Shown in pieces: positions 36,246 to 45,009 of a DNA stretch of 64,000 nucleotides. The stretch is from Chloroflexota bacterium. GTDB taxonomy: Bacteria > Chloroflexota > Limnocylindria > P2-11E. Location of the stretch: positions 26,896 to 90,895 of the forward strand of contig DAIDAP010000036.1 in NCBI GenBank assembly GCA_027310565.1. Reading direction: 5' to 3'. The notes below the pieces were generated by a model. That model saw only the letters and a program-made list of their open reading frames with translations. It ran no database searches and had not been told where the DNA came from. The position numbers were made by a program, and so were the translations under genes. Position 1 is the stretch's first letter, and every line of letters starts with the position of its first letter.

Positions 36246-37391
36246 CTACGCCAACGCCTCGTCGGCGCTGATGTGCGCGGCCGCGGCGCGCTCGTACGCG
36301 GACTCGACGCGGTCCATGACGCGCTCCCAGTCCCATCGTTCGGCGGTCTTCGCCGCGCCCGCGCGGCCCATGCGCGCGCGCAGGTCCGCGTCGTCGAGGA
36401 GCACGGCGATCGCGTCGGCGATCTCGCCGACGCGCTGCCGCACGACGAAGCCGTCCTCGCCGTGCGCGATCACCTCACGCAGCGGCGGGATGTCGCCGCC
36501 GATCACGGGCCTCTCGTGCAGCCAGGCCTCGAGGTAGCCGATGCCGAAGGTCTCGTGGAGCGAGGGCATCGCGTACAGCGAGCATGCGTCGAACGCCGCC
36601 GCCTTCTCGGCGTTCGTGGCGCGCTCGATCGGGATGATCCGCTCGTCGGTGTGGCGTGCGAACTCGTCCACGACCGAGCCGTAGAAGCCGGCGAGTCCGA
36701 TGAACACGAAGCGCGTCTCGGGGTGGCGCTGCCACACGCGCTCCGCGGCGTCCAGCAGGTGGACGAAGCCCTTGTAGCGCTCGCGCCGTCCCACGTAGAG
36801 GACGACGGGCGCGTCCGGCGGGATGCGGTGCCTGCGCCGGAAGTCGTGGCCGTCGGTCGATCGGGTCGCGTTCGGGCCCATGCCCGTCGTGACGACGCGG
36901 TAGGGATCGATCCCGTACGAGGCGTACCAGCCGCGCTCCCACTCGGTCATCGTCGTGATCGCGGTCGCGCGGCGGTACCGCTCGAAGTCCGACGGGAGGT
37001 CTCCGCCGTGGAACTGGCCGGGGTGCGCGAGCGGCGTCAGCACCACCGGGACGTCGAGTGCCTCGCCCACGCGGAGCGAGCTGTCGAGGTACTCCCGGCC
37101 GACGTTGTGGATGAGATCGCGGTCCCCCGCGTGGCGCTCGAGCTCGGACGTCGGCATGAGGTCGACGAGCGTGGACGCGTCGACGAAGAGCCCGAAGATG
37201 CCGCCGCGCGGCTTGACCTGGACGACGTCCACGCCGCTCCGGGTCGTGAACCTGGTGCGCTCGTCGAACGCCTGCGTGCAGACCACGCGAACGTCGTGGC
37301 CGCGTGCTGCGAGGCGTGTCGCGAACTGGTAGGCGAGGCTCTCGGACCCGCCCATGGGCGCGAACGTTCGCTTGGTGAACAGGATCCGCAT
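36246..37391 (-). CDS. GT4 glycosyltransferase (B)
   Basis: 381 aa from the ATG at 37391 behind AAGGAGAG; the six-codon longer track start is unlikely. Start MRILFTKRTFAPMGGSESLAYQFA; donor region VVLYVGRRERYKGFVHLLDAAERVWQ; and YAMPSLHETFGIGYLEAWLHERPVIGGDIPPLREVI with EX7E. It is about 40% like its downstream neighbour by eye, so the pair probably arose by duplication and may add successive sugars. The MITE-like element lies in its upstream region. Confidence 0.9.
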   Translation of the reverse strand: MRILFTKRTFAPMGGSESLAYQFATRLAARGHDVRVVCTQAFDERTRFTTRSGVDVVQVKPRGGIFGLFVDASTLVDLMPTSELERHAGDRDLIHNVGREYLDSSLRVGEALDVPVVLTPLAHPGQFHGGDLPSDFERYRRATAITTMTEWERGWYASYGIDPYRVVTTGMGPNATRSTDGHDFRRRHRIPPDAPVVLYVGRRERYKGFVHLLDAAERVWQRHPETRFVFIGLAGFYGSVVDEFARHTDERIIPIERATNAEKAAAFDACSLYAMPSLHETFGIGYLEAWLHERPVIGGDIPPLREVIAHGEDGFVVRQRVGEIADAIAVLLDDADLRARMGRAGAAKTAERWDWERVMDRVESAYERAAAAHISADEALA

Positions 37392-37434
37392 TGCCGCTCT
37401 CCTTAGCACGCGCCCTGCCGCCCGGCCGGCTCCG

Positions 37435-37621
37435 CCTAGTGTCGTGACCCGGAATACATGCGCAGCCGCATCGGTACCGGATCCGCCGATGCCTGTGTCG
37501 CCTTCGTCCGGACGCTCCTCACGTACCTGCGGCTACGCTCCGGCGCGTCCCTCCTCGGCTCCTTGGCCTCGGCGTCCCGGTACCGCGCGTCTGCACATGA
37601 CTTCCGGGTCACGACACTAGG
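37435..37621. mobile_element. 187-bp MITE-like element with 20-bp terminal inverted repeats
   Basis: CCTAGTGTCGTGACCCGGAA at 37435-37454 is the exact reverse complement of TTCCGGGTCACGACACTAGG at 37602-37621. Similarity continues imperfectly inward. If the outer TA is the target duplication, the element is Tc1/mariner-IS630-like. The interior has no credible gene but contains a 7-bp hairpin (37468-37474 with 37486-37492). It fills the gap between the HNH endonuclease and a GT4 gene. Confidence 0.7.
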
Positions 37622-38144
37622 ACGCGGCCTCCTCGAGTCCGATGAACTTGGCCCAGGCGAGCTCGCCGCCGCGCACGTACGACGCGTAGAGGTACGTCGG
37701 CGTGGCCGGCGGGCGCCTCGGCGGGCGCAGGAGGACCATCTTCGATTCGGCGAGCGTTCGCCCGCCCTTGCGGTGGTTGCACGGGCGGCACGCCGCCACG
37801 ACGTTCTCCCAGGTGTGCTGTCCGCCGCGATGGCGGGGCATCACGTGGTCCAGCGTCAGGTCGTTGCCCCGCCTCCCGCAGTACTGGCAGGTGTGGTCGT
37901 CCCGCTGGAGGACCTCCCTGCGGGTCAGCTTCACGACCGGCCGCGGCCGCTTGATGTGGTAGGCGAGCCGGATGACCGACGGCGAGGCGAACGACAGCCG
38001 CTCGCTCGTCACGATGTGGCCGTTCTGCTCGATGACGGTCGCCTTCTGCTTCGTGAGCAGCACGACGGCGCGCCGGACGTTGCACACGTTCAGCGGCTGG
38101 TAGTCCGAGTTCAGCACCAGGACGTTCGCGTCGATGACCGCCAT
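37617..38144 (-). CDS. HNH endonuclease domain protein
   Basis: 175 aa. N-terminal strand-rich part ([32 protein letters not shown]) is followed by the HNH core: [56 protein letters not shown]. CxxC pairs bind zinc, and the DH, N and H residues are the nuclease triad. This is the common chromosomal HNH type found in Chloroflexota, actinobacteria and cyanobacteria, of unknown cellular role. Its stop codon lies inside the inverted repeat of the MITE-like element. It is divergent from pdxS. Confidence 0.9.
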   Translation of the reverse strand: MAVIDANVLVLNSDYQPLNVCNVRRAVVLLTKQKATVIEQNGHIVTSERLSFASPSVIRLAYHIKRPRPVVKLTRREVLQRDDHTCQYCGRRGNDLTLDHVMPRHRGGQHTWENVVAACRPCNHRKGGRTLAESKMVLLRPPRRPPATPTYLYASYVRGGELAWAKFIGLEEAAS

Positions 38145-38150
38145 GTACCG

Positions 38151-38156
38151 ATTCTA
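38151..38156 (-). promoter_or_regulatory. -10 hexamer TAGAAT, 6 nt before the HNH gene
   Basis: TAGAAT on the minus strand ends 6 nt before the ATG at 38144, with no Shine-Dalgarno sequence, so a leaderless start is likely. Confidence 0.42.
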
Positions 38157-38168
38157 CGGGCCGCGCGG

Positions 38169-38174
38169 TACGAT
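38169..38174 (+). promoter_or_regulatory. -10 hexamer TACGAT, 7 nt before pdxS
   Basis: TACGAT ends 7 nt before the pdxS ATG at 38182. The same hexamer and spacing occurs before arsR. The hexamer is part of a 37-nt region shared with the divergent HNH gene. Confidence 0.45.
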
Positions 38175-38181
38175 TGGGTCG

Positions 38182-39096
38182 ATGGCACCCTCCCAGAACG
38201 GCTCCGGCGGGCAGGCCCACACCGGCACCTGGACCCTCAAGACCGGGCTCGCGCAGATGCTCAAGGGCGGCGTGATCATGGACGTCGTCACGGCCGAGCA
38301 CGCGCGCATCGCCGAAGAGGCCGGCGCCGTGGCGGTGATGGCGCTCGAGCGCGTCCCCGCCGACATCCGCGCCTCCGGCGGCGTCGCGCGCATGAGCGAC
38401 CCCGAGAAGGTCCTCGAGATCATGGCCGCCGTCACCATCCCGGTGATGGCGAAGGCGCGCATCGGGCACTTCGTCGAGGCGCAGGTGCTCGAGGCGCTCG
38501 GCGTCGACTACGTCGACGAGAGCGAGGTCCTGACGCCTGCCGACGAGCAGTTCCACATCGACAAGCACGCGTTCAAGGTCCCGTTCGTGTGCGGCGCGCG
38601 TGACCTGGGCGAGGCGCTCCGCCGGATCAACGAGGGGGCGGCGATGATCCGCAGCAAGGGTGAGGCCGGCACCGGCAACGTCGTCGAAGCCGTTCGCCAC
38701 CTGCGCGCGATCACGTCGCAGCTCCGCGCGCTCGCCGACATGGACGAGGCGGCGCTCGCGGAGAGGGCGTCCGAATACCGGGTCCCGGTCGACCTGGTGA
38801 AGCGCGTCGCGCAGGCACGCAAGCTGCCGGTCGTGCTGTTCTGCGCGGGCGGCATCGCGACTCCCGCGGACGCCGCGCTCATGATGCAGCTCGGCGCGGA
38901 GGGGAACTTCGTCGGCTCGGGCATCTTCAAGTCCGCGGAGCCGGCGCGTCGCGCGAAGGCGATCGTCGAAGCGACGACGCATTACACCGACGCGAAGCTC
39001 GTCGCCGAGGTCTCGCGCGGGCTCGGCGAGCCGATGCGCGGCATGTCGCTCGAGACGATCCCGCCCGCCGAACGTCTTGCCGTCCGCGGCTGGTGA
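38182..39096 (+). CDS. pdxS: Pyridoxal 5'-phosphate synthase, lyase subunit PdxS
   Basis: 304 aa from the ATG at 38182; 16 codons shorter than the track. Builds PLP from ribose 5-phosphate, glyceraldehyde 3-phosphate and ammonia from PdxT. Seen: [80 protein letters not shown], the active Lys region [41 protein letters not shown], and the phosphate-binding [30 protein letters not shown]. Full length. It overlaps pdxT by 20 nt. Confidence 0.97.
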   Translation: MAPSQNGSGGQAHTGTWTLKTGLAQMLKGGVIMDVVTAEHARIAEEAGAVAVMALERVPADIRASGGVARMSDPEKVLEIMAAVTIPVMAKARIGHFVEAQVLEALGVDYVDESEVLTPADEQFHIDKHAFKVPFVCGARDLGEALRRINEGAAMIRSKGEAGTGNVVEAVRHLRAITSQLRALADMDEAALAERASEYRVPVDLVKRVAQARKLPVVLFCAGGIATPADAALMMQLGAEGNFVGSGIFKSAEPARRAKAIVEATTHYTDAKLVAEVSRGLGEPMRGMSLETIPPAERLAVRGW

Positions 39097-39685
39097 CCCG
39101 AAGAGCCGACCGGCCCGCGTAGGCGTCCTCGGCCTCCAGGGCGATTTCGCCGAGCACCTCCGGACGCTCACGCGCCTCGGCGCGGAGGCGATCGACGTGC
39201 GCCGTCCCGAGCAGCTCGACGAGATCGACGCCCTCATCATCCCCGGCGGCGAGAGTACGACGATCGGCAAGCTCGCCGAGCGCTACGCGTTCATCCCGAA
39301 GCTGCGCGAGCGCGTCGCGGCGGGCATGCCGGTGTGGGGCACGTGCGCGGGCGCGATCTTCCTCGCGAAGGACGTCCCCGGGCACCCGCACCCCCTCGCG
39401 GCGGTCATGGACATCACCGTCGAGCGCAACGCGTTCGGCCGCCAGATCGATTCGTTCGAGGCCGACATCGACGTGCGCGGCATGGGCGGCGGTCCGTTCC
39501 ACGCGGTGTTCATCCGCGCGCCGAAGATCAGGGCGACCGGACGGGACGTCGACGTGCTCGCGACGCTGCCCGACGGCGCCGTCGTCGCCGTGCGCGAGGG
39601 CGCGCTCCTCGCGACGTCGTTCCACCCGGAGCTCACCAGCGACGACCGGTTCCACCGCTACTTCCTCGCGATGGGGAGGCGCTGA
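39077..39685 (+). CDS. pdxT: Pyridoxal 5'-phosphate synthase, glutaminase subunit PdxT
   Basis: 202 aa, TTG start at 39077; no ATG or GTG in this frame before the domain. Class I glutaminase that channels ammonia to PdxS. Seen: [30 protein letters not shown], catalytic Cys in [13 protein letters not shown], and the His/Glu pair in [18 protein letters not shown]. Its stop shares an A with the start of the next gene (TGATG). Confidence 0.95.
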   Translation: MPSAAGDPKSRPARVGVLGLQGDFAEHLRTLTRLGAEAIDVRRPEQLDEIDALIIPGGESTTIGKLAERYAFIPKLRERVAAGMPVWGTCAGAIFLAKDVPGHPHPLAAVMDITVERNAFGRQIDSFEADIDVRGMGGGPFHAVFIRAPKIRATGRDVDVLATLPDGAVVAVREGALLATSFHPELTSDDRFHRYFLAMGRR

Positions 39686-40671
39686 TGCCGGCGCGCGCCG
39701 CGACGCCGTTCGACGCGCCGCGCATCTCCGCGCTCCTCGAGCGGTCGCTGCGCTCGCCGGAGAGCGTGGTCGCCTCCGCCCTGCCGGCGCCGTTCGCGGG
39801 CGGCGCCGTCCCGGGGCTGCGCGCGCTGGGGCTCGGCATCTTCGGGCTCGCGGGCGGCCGCCTGCGTGTCTACCTCGACGAGGTGCGCGGACAGCTGCGC
39901 AGCGTCGCGCTGGTGTACGGCGGGAGGCGCGCGGAGTGGGTGATCCTCATGCTCGCCTCGCTGCCCGAGCCCGGCGGCGCGGACAGCGCGTTCCGGCTCC
40001 TCTCCGGCGTCAGCGGCGCGGCGGCGCGCGCGGGCATGCATCGCCTGTTCGCCGCGGCGCCCGACGACGCGATGCCGCGCGAGACCTTCTTCCAGACCGG
40101 CTTCTACTCGTACACGCGCGAGACCTGGTACGCCGCGAGCGGCATGCGCCTCGCGCCGGCGCGCCGCGAGGGCTGGCGCGCCGCGACGGGGACCGACGCG
40201 CACGACCTGTTCCGCTTCTACACGGCGACGACGCCGCACGCGGTCCAGCGTGCGGAGCAGCTCTCGGTGCCCGACTTCGACCTCTCGCGCCGCGGCGGCG
40301 CGTACGATCCGCCGCACCTCAGCGGTGGCAACCCGCTCGCGATGCGCCGCGCGCTCGCGCTCGTGGACGGGGACGAGCGGACGACGCGCGCGGTCGCCCT
40401 CGCGTTCGCGGGCCGCGAGCGCCACCCGCACGTCGTGAAGGTGCGCACGCGCGAGGGCGACGTGGACCTGGCGCGCGACCTCGTGCGCGCGAGCGTGCGC
40501 GCGCTTGAGCCAGACCGCCCCGTCGCCGCACCGGTGCGCTCGTACGAGGAGCACGTCGGCCGTGCGCTGCTCGCGGAGGGCTTCCGCGACCTCGCGACCA
40601 CGATGCTCTTCGTCAAGGAGCTGGCCGTTCGCGTCGAGGAGCCGGCGTTCGCGCCCGCGGTGGTCCGCTAG
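39685..40671 (+). CDS. GNAT-like acetyltransferase, divergent
   Basis: 328 aa from the ATG at 39685, coupled to pdxT by TGATG; the track start is upstream in antisense text. The N-terminus [27 protein letters not shown] and the middle section ALVYGGRRAEWVILMLASLPEPGG...RLLSGVSGAAARAGMHRLFAAAPDD...FFQTGFYSYTRE resemble GNAT N-acyltransferase text. The Arg/Gly-rich acetyl-CoA loop is not clear. Two related domains may be present, since the C-terminal HVVKVRTREGDVD...FVKELAVRV also looks like a GNAT core. Substrate unknown. Confidence 0.55.
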   Translation: MPARAATPFDAPRISALLERSLRSPESVVASALPAPFAGGAVPGLRALGLGIFGLAGGRLRVYLDEVRGQLRSVALVYGGRRAEWVILMLASLPEPGGADSAFRLLSGVSGAAARAGMHRLFAAAPDDAMPRETFFQTGFYSYTRETWYAASGMRLAPARREGWRAATGTDAHDLFRFYTATTPHAVQRAEQLSVPDFDLSRRGGAYDPPHLSGGNPLAMRRALALVDGDERTTRAVALAFAGRERHPHVVKVRTREGDVDLARDLVRASVRALEPDRPVAAPVRSYEEHVGRALLAEGFRDLATTMLFVKELAVRVEEPAFAPAVVR

Positions 40672-40683
40672 CGTCAGGAGGCT

Positions 40684-40980
40684 CTAGCCGCCCGCGATCG
40701 CGCCCAGCACGATGAACGGCTCCTCGCCACGGCCGACCGCGGACGGCAGCGGCGCATCCGGAGGATCGTGCGTGAGGTCCTGCTCGCACGCGAAGAAGCG
40801 CAGGAAGGGCCGGCGCCGCTGGGTCGTGTGGTCGCGGATCGTGCCACGCAGCATCGGATAGGCGGCCTCGAGCGCGTCGAGCACGGAGCGCTGCGTCACC
40901 GCGCCGTCGACGCGGAGCGTGACCTCGCTCGCCACGCCCGCCAGGGTGCGCAGATGGTGCGGAAGGACCACGCGGATCAC
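40684..40980 (-). CDS. MoaD/ThiS-like small protein with C-terminal Gly-Gly
   Basis: 98 aa from the GTG at 40980 in a GTGA overlap with the Asp-box gene; absent from the track. Starts [42 protein letters not shown] and ends [13 protein letters not shown]. The beta-grasp pattern and the terminal GG fit MoaD/ThiS sulfur carriers, but RTLAG and the length are those of the group paired with sialidase-like propellers in actinobacteria rather than of the molybdopterin enzyme. Activation by an E1-like enzyme is possible and not visible here. Confidence 0.75.
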   Translation of the reverse strand: MIRVVLPHHLRTLAGVASEVTLRVDGAVTQRSVLDALEAAYPMLRGTIRDHTTQRRRPFLRFFACEQDLTHDPPDAPLPSAVGRGEEPFIVLGAIAGG

Positions 40981-42164
40981 CGGAGCGTCTGCACCTCCAC
41001 CGACAGCACCGCCGGGAGATCGCGCACGATGGCCGACCAGGTGTCGCCCGCGTCGGCCGACGCATAGACCTGCCCGCCGGTGGTCCCGAAGTACACCCCG
41101 CACGCGTCCAGCGAGTCCACGGCCATGGCGTCGCGCAGGACGTTCACGTAGCAGTGGCGCTGCGGCAGCCCCCTCGTGAGCGCCTCCCATTCGTTGCCGC
41201 CGGTGCGGCTGCGGTAGACCCTGAGCCTGCCGTCGGGCGGGAAGTGCTCGGCGTCGCTCTTGATCGGGACCACGTAGATCGTCTCCGGCTCGTTCGCGTG
41301 GACGTCGATGACGAATCCGAAGTCGGTCGGCAGATCCCCGCTCACCTCCGTCCACGAGTCGCCCGCGTCGTCGCTGCGCAGCACGTCCCAGTGCTTCTGC
41401 ATGAACAGCACGTTCGGACGAGAGCGGTGCATCGCGATGCGATGGACGCAGTGGCCGACCTCCGCCGTCGGGTCGGGGAGGTACTGCGACCGCAGACCGC
41501 GGTTTATCGGCTTCCAGCTCCGGCCGCCGTCGTCGGTGCGGAACGCGCCGGCGGACGAGATCGCCACGAACAGACGGTCGCGATCTTCGGGATCCGCGAT
41601 GATCGTGTGCAGGCACAGGCCGCCGGCGCCGGGCTGCCACTGCGGCCCCGTCCCGTGCCCGCGCAATCCCGCGACCTCGCTCCAGGTGCGTCCGCCGTCG
41701 GTCGAGCGGAAGAGCGCGGCGTCCTCGACGCCCGCGAGGACGGTGTCGGGGTCGGTGAGCGAGGGCTCGAGATGCCAGACGCGCTTGAACTCCCACGGCC
41801 GCTGCGACCCGTCGTACCACTGGTGCGTGGTGAGCGCGCTGCCGGTGGCGGCAGAGGCGTCGTACACGAACTTGTTGCTCTCGCCCTTCGGCATGCCGTC
41901 GGGCGTGGTCGTCGGCTCGCCGCGGGGCGTCCCCGGCTGGTGCCAGGTCTTCCCGCCGTCGTCAGAGCGCTGGACGATCTGTCCGAACCAGCTGCTCGTC
42001 TGCGATGCGTAGAGGCGGTCAGGATCCACCGGCGAGCCCTTGAGGTGGTAGATCTCCCAGCCCGCGAAGTGCGGACCGCCGACGGTCCAGTCCGTCCGCC
42101 TGCCGTCGGACTCGAGGATGAACGCGCCCTTCCGGGTGCCGACCAGGACGCGGACTCCACTCAT
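40977..42164 (-). CDS. Asp-box (BNR/VPS10-like) beta-propeller protein
   Basis: 395 aa, ATG behind GAGGGGGA. Six or more Asp-box turns of the type SxDxGx[63 protein letters not shown]. This is a six- or seven-bladed propeller of the sialidase/sortilin repeat class. There is no signal peptide. The catalytic Arg triad of sialidases is not evident, so I do not call it a sialidase. A family with this domain and a downstream MoaD-like gene is common in actinobacteria and Chloroflexota, of unknown function. Confidence 0.83.
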   Translation of the reverse strand: MSGVRVLVGTRKGAFILESDGRRTDWTVGGPHFAGWEIYHLKGSPVDPDRLYASQTSSWFGQIVQRSDDGGKTWHQPGTPRGEPTTTPDGMPKGESNKFVYDASAATGSALTTHQWYDGSQRPWEFKRVWHLEPSLTDPDTVLAGVEDAALFRSTDGGRTWSEVAGLRGHGTGPQWQPGAGGLCLHTIIADPEDRDRLFVAISSAGAFRTDDGGRSWKPINRGLRSQYLPDPTAEVGHCVHRIAMHRSRPNVLFMQKHWDVLRSDDAGDSWTEVSGDLPTDFGFVIDVHANEPETIYVVPIKSDAEHFPPDGRLRVYRSRTGGNEWEALTRGLPQRHCYVNVLRDAMAVDSLDACGVYFGTTGGQVYASADAGDTWSAIVRDLPAVLSVEVQTLR

Positions 42165-42271
42165 GTCGCTCCCCCTCGCATGCGAGATCAGAGAACGGGA
42201 TGACTATCGCACGCGACGAGCGCTCCGCTCGATGCCGCGCGGAGGCGGCTGCCGGGACGGCGGTCGCTCGG

Positions 42272-43363
42272 CTAGCCGCTCGGCGGGGGCGACGGTGTCG
42301 GCGACGGTGTCGGCGCGCTCCCGCCGCCGAGGTACGTGAAGGCCATCCGCTCGCAGTAGAGCGAGAACGAGACCTTCCCCGGCGAGTCGTCGGTATCGAG
42401 CGTGTCGTCACTCGCGGCGAAGATGCCGAGACCGACGAAGTCGATGCGCAGAAGCTCGCCCTTCAGGTCCGACGTGAAGAACGTGAGGCTGCCGGTCTTC
42501 TCCCGGCCCTGGTCGTTGTTGCCCCTGATGACGAAGTCCTCGTGCCAGTCGTACCACGTCTGCGCGCTCGACTGCGCGATAGTGACCACGAGATTGGGGA
42601 CCTCGACGGTCCCGGGCTCGCGCTCGTAGTCGCGCTGCTCGCCGATGGGATTCTCGACCACCTTCTGCTTCAGGGTGAACGCGTCGATCTTCGCGACGCG
42701 CGAGGTGTCCAGCCCGTCGATCTGCAGCCGGAAGTTCGACGGAAGCCACTGCTTCTGCCTGCCCCTCGCGACGGTGGGGAGGGCCAGCGTCGCGTTTGGC
42801 GGCGCCACCTGCGTGTACGCCGGGGAGAACCGGATCGTCAGGTAGGCGGGCTCCTTCGAGCTGCCGTCGCAGGCGGGGATGGTGGTCTCGGTGATGAGCG
42901 CACCGTAGAACTTCCGCGTCGCCAGCGGCCTGCTGTTGTAGTCGGCTGCGACGATCTCGCCGTCCTTGCGCAGGGATTCCATCGACCACGACGCCGCGAT
43001 CCAGTCGTAGACCGCCTTCGACATCGAGAAGCCGATCTGCATCGAGATGTCCTCGTACTTCACGCCGGCGATGTGCTTGCGCACGACGCCGTCGGCCCCG
43101 ACCTTCTCGTTCACGACCTCCGCGACCGCGTGCCCGCCCTCGACGTCCTGGAGCCAGCCGACGTCGACGTTGTCGATCGCCAGCATGAACTTGCCGGCGC
43201 TATAGGAGCGTCCCGAGACGGGGTTCCCGTCGGCGCGCGGGGCGTCCGGATCGACCGCGGCCGCGACCTTGCCCGCGCCCCAGATCGCGGCCCCGAGCGC
43301 GACCCCGGTCGCGCCCGCGGCGGTGCCGAGGAAGCGGCGTCGCGAAGTCCCCGTGCTCTCCAT
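42272..43363 (-). CDS. Tat-exported T4 gp19-like tail-tube family protein
   Basis: 363 aa from the ATG at 43363 behind GGGGAGG; the track start belongs to antisense text. Twin-arginine signal: STGTSRRRFLGTAAGATGVA with a hydrophobic stretch ending near GKVAAA. The mature part opens SYSAGKFMLAIDNVDVGWLQDVEGG, which is the tail-tube family text (gp19, PF06841). A duplicated gp19-like half follows near NLVVTIAQSSAQTWYDWHEDFVIRG. The C-terminus is a Gly/Ser/Pro-rich tail (GGGSAPTPSPTPSPPPSG). Tail tubes are normally cytosolic; Tat targeting would place it outside. No other tail or injection-system gene is nearby. Function unknown. Confidence 0.72.
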   Translation of the reverse strand: MESTGTSRRRFLGTAAGATGVALGAAIWGAGKVAAAVDPDAPRADGNPVSGRSYSAGKFMLAIDNVDVGWLQDVEGGHAVAEVVNEKVGADGVVRKHIAGVKYEDISMQIGFSMSKAVYDWIAASWSMESLRKDGEIVAADYNSRPLATRKFYGALITETTIPACDGSSKEPAYLTIRFSPAYTQVAPPNATLALPTVARGRQKQWLPSNFRLQIDGLDTSRVAKIDAFTLKQKVVENPIGEQRDYEREPGTVEVPNLVVTIAQSSAQTWYDWHEDFVIRGNNDQGREKTGSLTFFTSDLKGELLRIDFVGLGIFAASDDTLDTDDSPGKVSFSLYCERMAFTYLGGGSAPTPSPTPSPPPSG

Positions 43364-43410
43364 CTCGTACCTCCCCAGGGCGGCCGGTTGCCGGGAGGCT
43401 AGCACGGCGC

Positions 43411-44928
43411 TCAGGCGTTCAAGCGCAGGAAGCCGCGGGACAACAGGTGTCGCGCGAGCCGGGCCGCCTCGGCGAGGAAGTCTTCGACCGGCGCGCCGTC
43501 GGCCGCGAACCGCCCCGCCGCCGCGCGGGCCGCTTCCTCGAGCGTCCGCGCCCCGTCGAGCTTCGTGAGGAGCTCCGCGCCGAACGCCTCGATCTCGGTA
43601 CGGAGCCGCAACCCCTCCTCGAGCCGGAGGCTCGCGGCCTCCACCACGAAAGCCCCATCGCGCAGGCGCAGCGTCTGGTCGAGGCGGTGCGCGGGCTCGA
43701 CGGCGAGCACGGTGGCGAGCAGCGCGACGTCGTCGTGGCTCGCGAGGTAGTCCTCCGCGGCGATGAGGCGCCCGATCTGCGCGCCGGAGGCCGGCTCGCG
43801 CTGGCCGTTCGCGTCGTCCGACCGCGTCCAGTGCGTCTTCGCGGCGCGTCTTCTCAGGATGACGGCCCCGTAGCCGAGGGCCGCGTATCCGAGCTCGCGA
43901 TACGAGGCCGTCCAGCGATCCAGCGCGCGCTCGTAGGCGGTGGGGTCGGGGGCGCGCTGGAGCGGCTCGTTCCACGTCGCGGCGTATCCGAGCGGCGTCG
44001 CGCTCGCCTGGTGGATGAGCCACGCGTCGCAGCCGAGGTCGCGGACCCATGCCTCGAGCGGCGCTTCCCAGCGCGCGGCGGCGGGCATGCCCCACGACAC
44101 GAGCACGAACGCGCGGCCGGCCTCCGCGAGGTGCGCCGCGGCCTCGCGCACGACCATGCGGCTGACACCGTCGCCGCGCATGCCGCTGTCGCGGAAGGCG
44201 ACGACGTTGTCCGGCGAGATCACGAACGGCGGGTTGGATACGACGAGGTCGAACTTCTCCCCACGGACGGGCTCGAAGAACGAGCCCTGCCGGCACTCGA
44301 CGTTCCGGACCCCGTTCAGCGCGGCGTTGAAGCGCGTGTACTCGAGCGCGCGCGGATTGATGTCGCAGGCGACCACGCGGTCCGCATGCGTCGCGGCGAG
44401 CACGCTCTGTATGCCGCAGCCGCAGCCGACGTCGAGCACGTCGCGGACGCGATCGCGCACCGTGAGGCTCGCGAGGAACACCGACGACGTCGTCACGCCC
44501 ATGACGTGGTCGGCCGGGACGTCGGGATCGCTCTCGAGGGTCGCATCGCAGGCGAAGAGGAAGCCGCTCGAGGGCAGCAGCCGCACGCCGGAGCGCACAC
44601 GATCGCCGTCGCGCCGCAGCAGACCGAGGCGCAGCGCGCGCTCGAGGGGCAGCGGTGCGAGCGCGCGGCGCGGATGCTCGGCCTCGACGTCCACCGAGAT
44701 GAGGAAGAGGCGGAGCAGGTCCGCCAGGCGGTCGTCCTGCGGCAGCAGGCGGAGGAGGACCGGCACGTCCTCCGGGCGGGGCGTGAGGCGCTCACCCTCC
44801 GCTCGGAGCATGACCCGCATGTGCTCCGGGTCGTACGCGGCCGAGACGACGGCCTCGCGGAGCAGCGTGATGCCCTCCCGGTCCGAGCCGTCGAGCGTCA
44901 CCGGACGTTCCGTGCCGACCCGCTCCAC
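43411..44928 (-). CDS. Class I SAM methyltransferase with N-terminal extension
   Basis: 505 aa from the GTG at 44928 (leaderless, see next entry). N-terminal about 140 residues ([35 protein letters not shown]) are helical; the central domain has SAM motif DVLDVGCGCGIQSVLAATHADRVVACDINPRAL and the NPPF motif VSNPPFVISPDNV, as in glutamine/adenine N-methyltransferases related to HemK. The C-terminal about 180 residues are an added domain with no recognised fold. This architecture is known in actinobacteria as a DUF7059-type methyltransferase; substrate unknown. Divergent from the R3H/AAA gene. Confidence 0.82.
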   Translation of the reverse strand: MERVGTERPVTLDGSDREGITLLREAVVSAAYDPEHMRVMLRAEGERLTPRPEDVPVLLRLLPQDDRLADLLRLFLISVDVEAEHPRRALAPLPLERALRLGLLRRDGDRVRSGVRLLPSSGFLFACDATLESDPDVPADHVMGVTTSSVFLASLTVRDRVRDVLDVGCGCGIQSVLAATHADRVVACDINPRALEYTRFNAALNGVRNVECRQGSFFEPVRGEKFDLVVSNPPFVISPDNVVAFRDSGMRGDGVSRMVVREAAAHLAEAGRAFVLVSWGMPAAARWEAPLEAWVRDLGCDAWLIHQASATPLGYAATWNEPLQRAPDPTAYERALDRWTASYRELGYAALGYGAVILRRRAAKTHWTRSDDANGQREPASGAQIGRLIAAEDYLASHDDVALLATVLAVEPAHRLDQTLRLRDGAFVVEAASLRLEEGLRLRTEIEAFGAELLTKLDGARTLEEAARAAAGRFAADGAPVEDFLAEAARLARHLLSRGFLRLNA

Positions 44929-44935
44929 CGGACAG

Positions 44936-44941
44936 ACGATA
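44936..44941 (-). promoter_or_regulatory. -10 hexamer TATCGT, 7 nt before the methyltransferase gene
   Basis: TATCGT on the minus strand ends 7 nt before the GTG at 44928, with no Shine-Dalgarno sequence, and so fixes the start of this gene. Confidence 0.45.
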
Positions 44942-45009
44942 GGGCGGCCCTCGATATGCTTGAGTACGGATGCGTGGACTCTCGCGCATGGGCGGTGGAT
45001 GACGTGACC

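Noticed and set aside
40977-42164. Sialidase call for the Asp-box protein
   Set aside because: Asp boxes occur in many propellers. No catalytic Arg triad or Tyr/Glu pair could be identified.
42272-43363. An extracellular contractile injection system
   Set aside because: Only the tail-tube-like gene is present; no sheath, baseplate, spike or AAA+ tail gene within the window.
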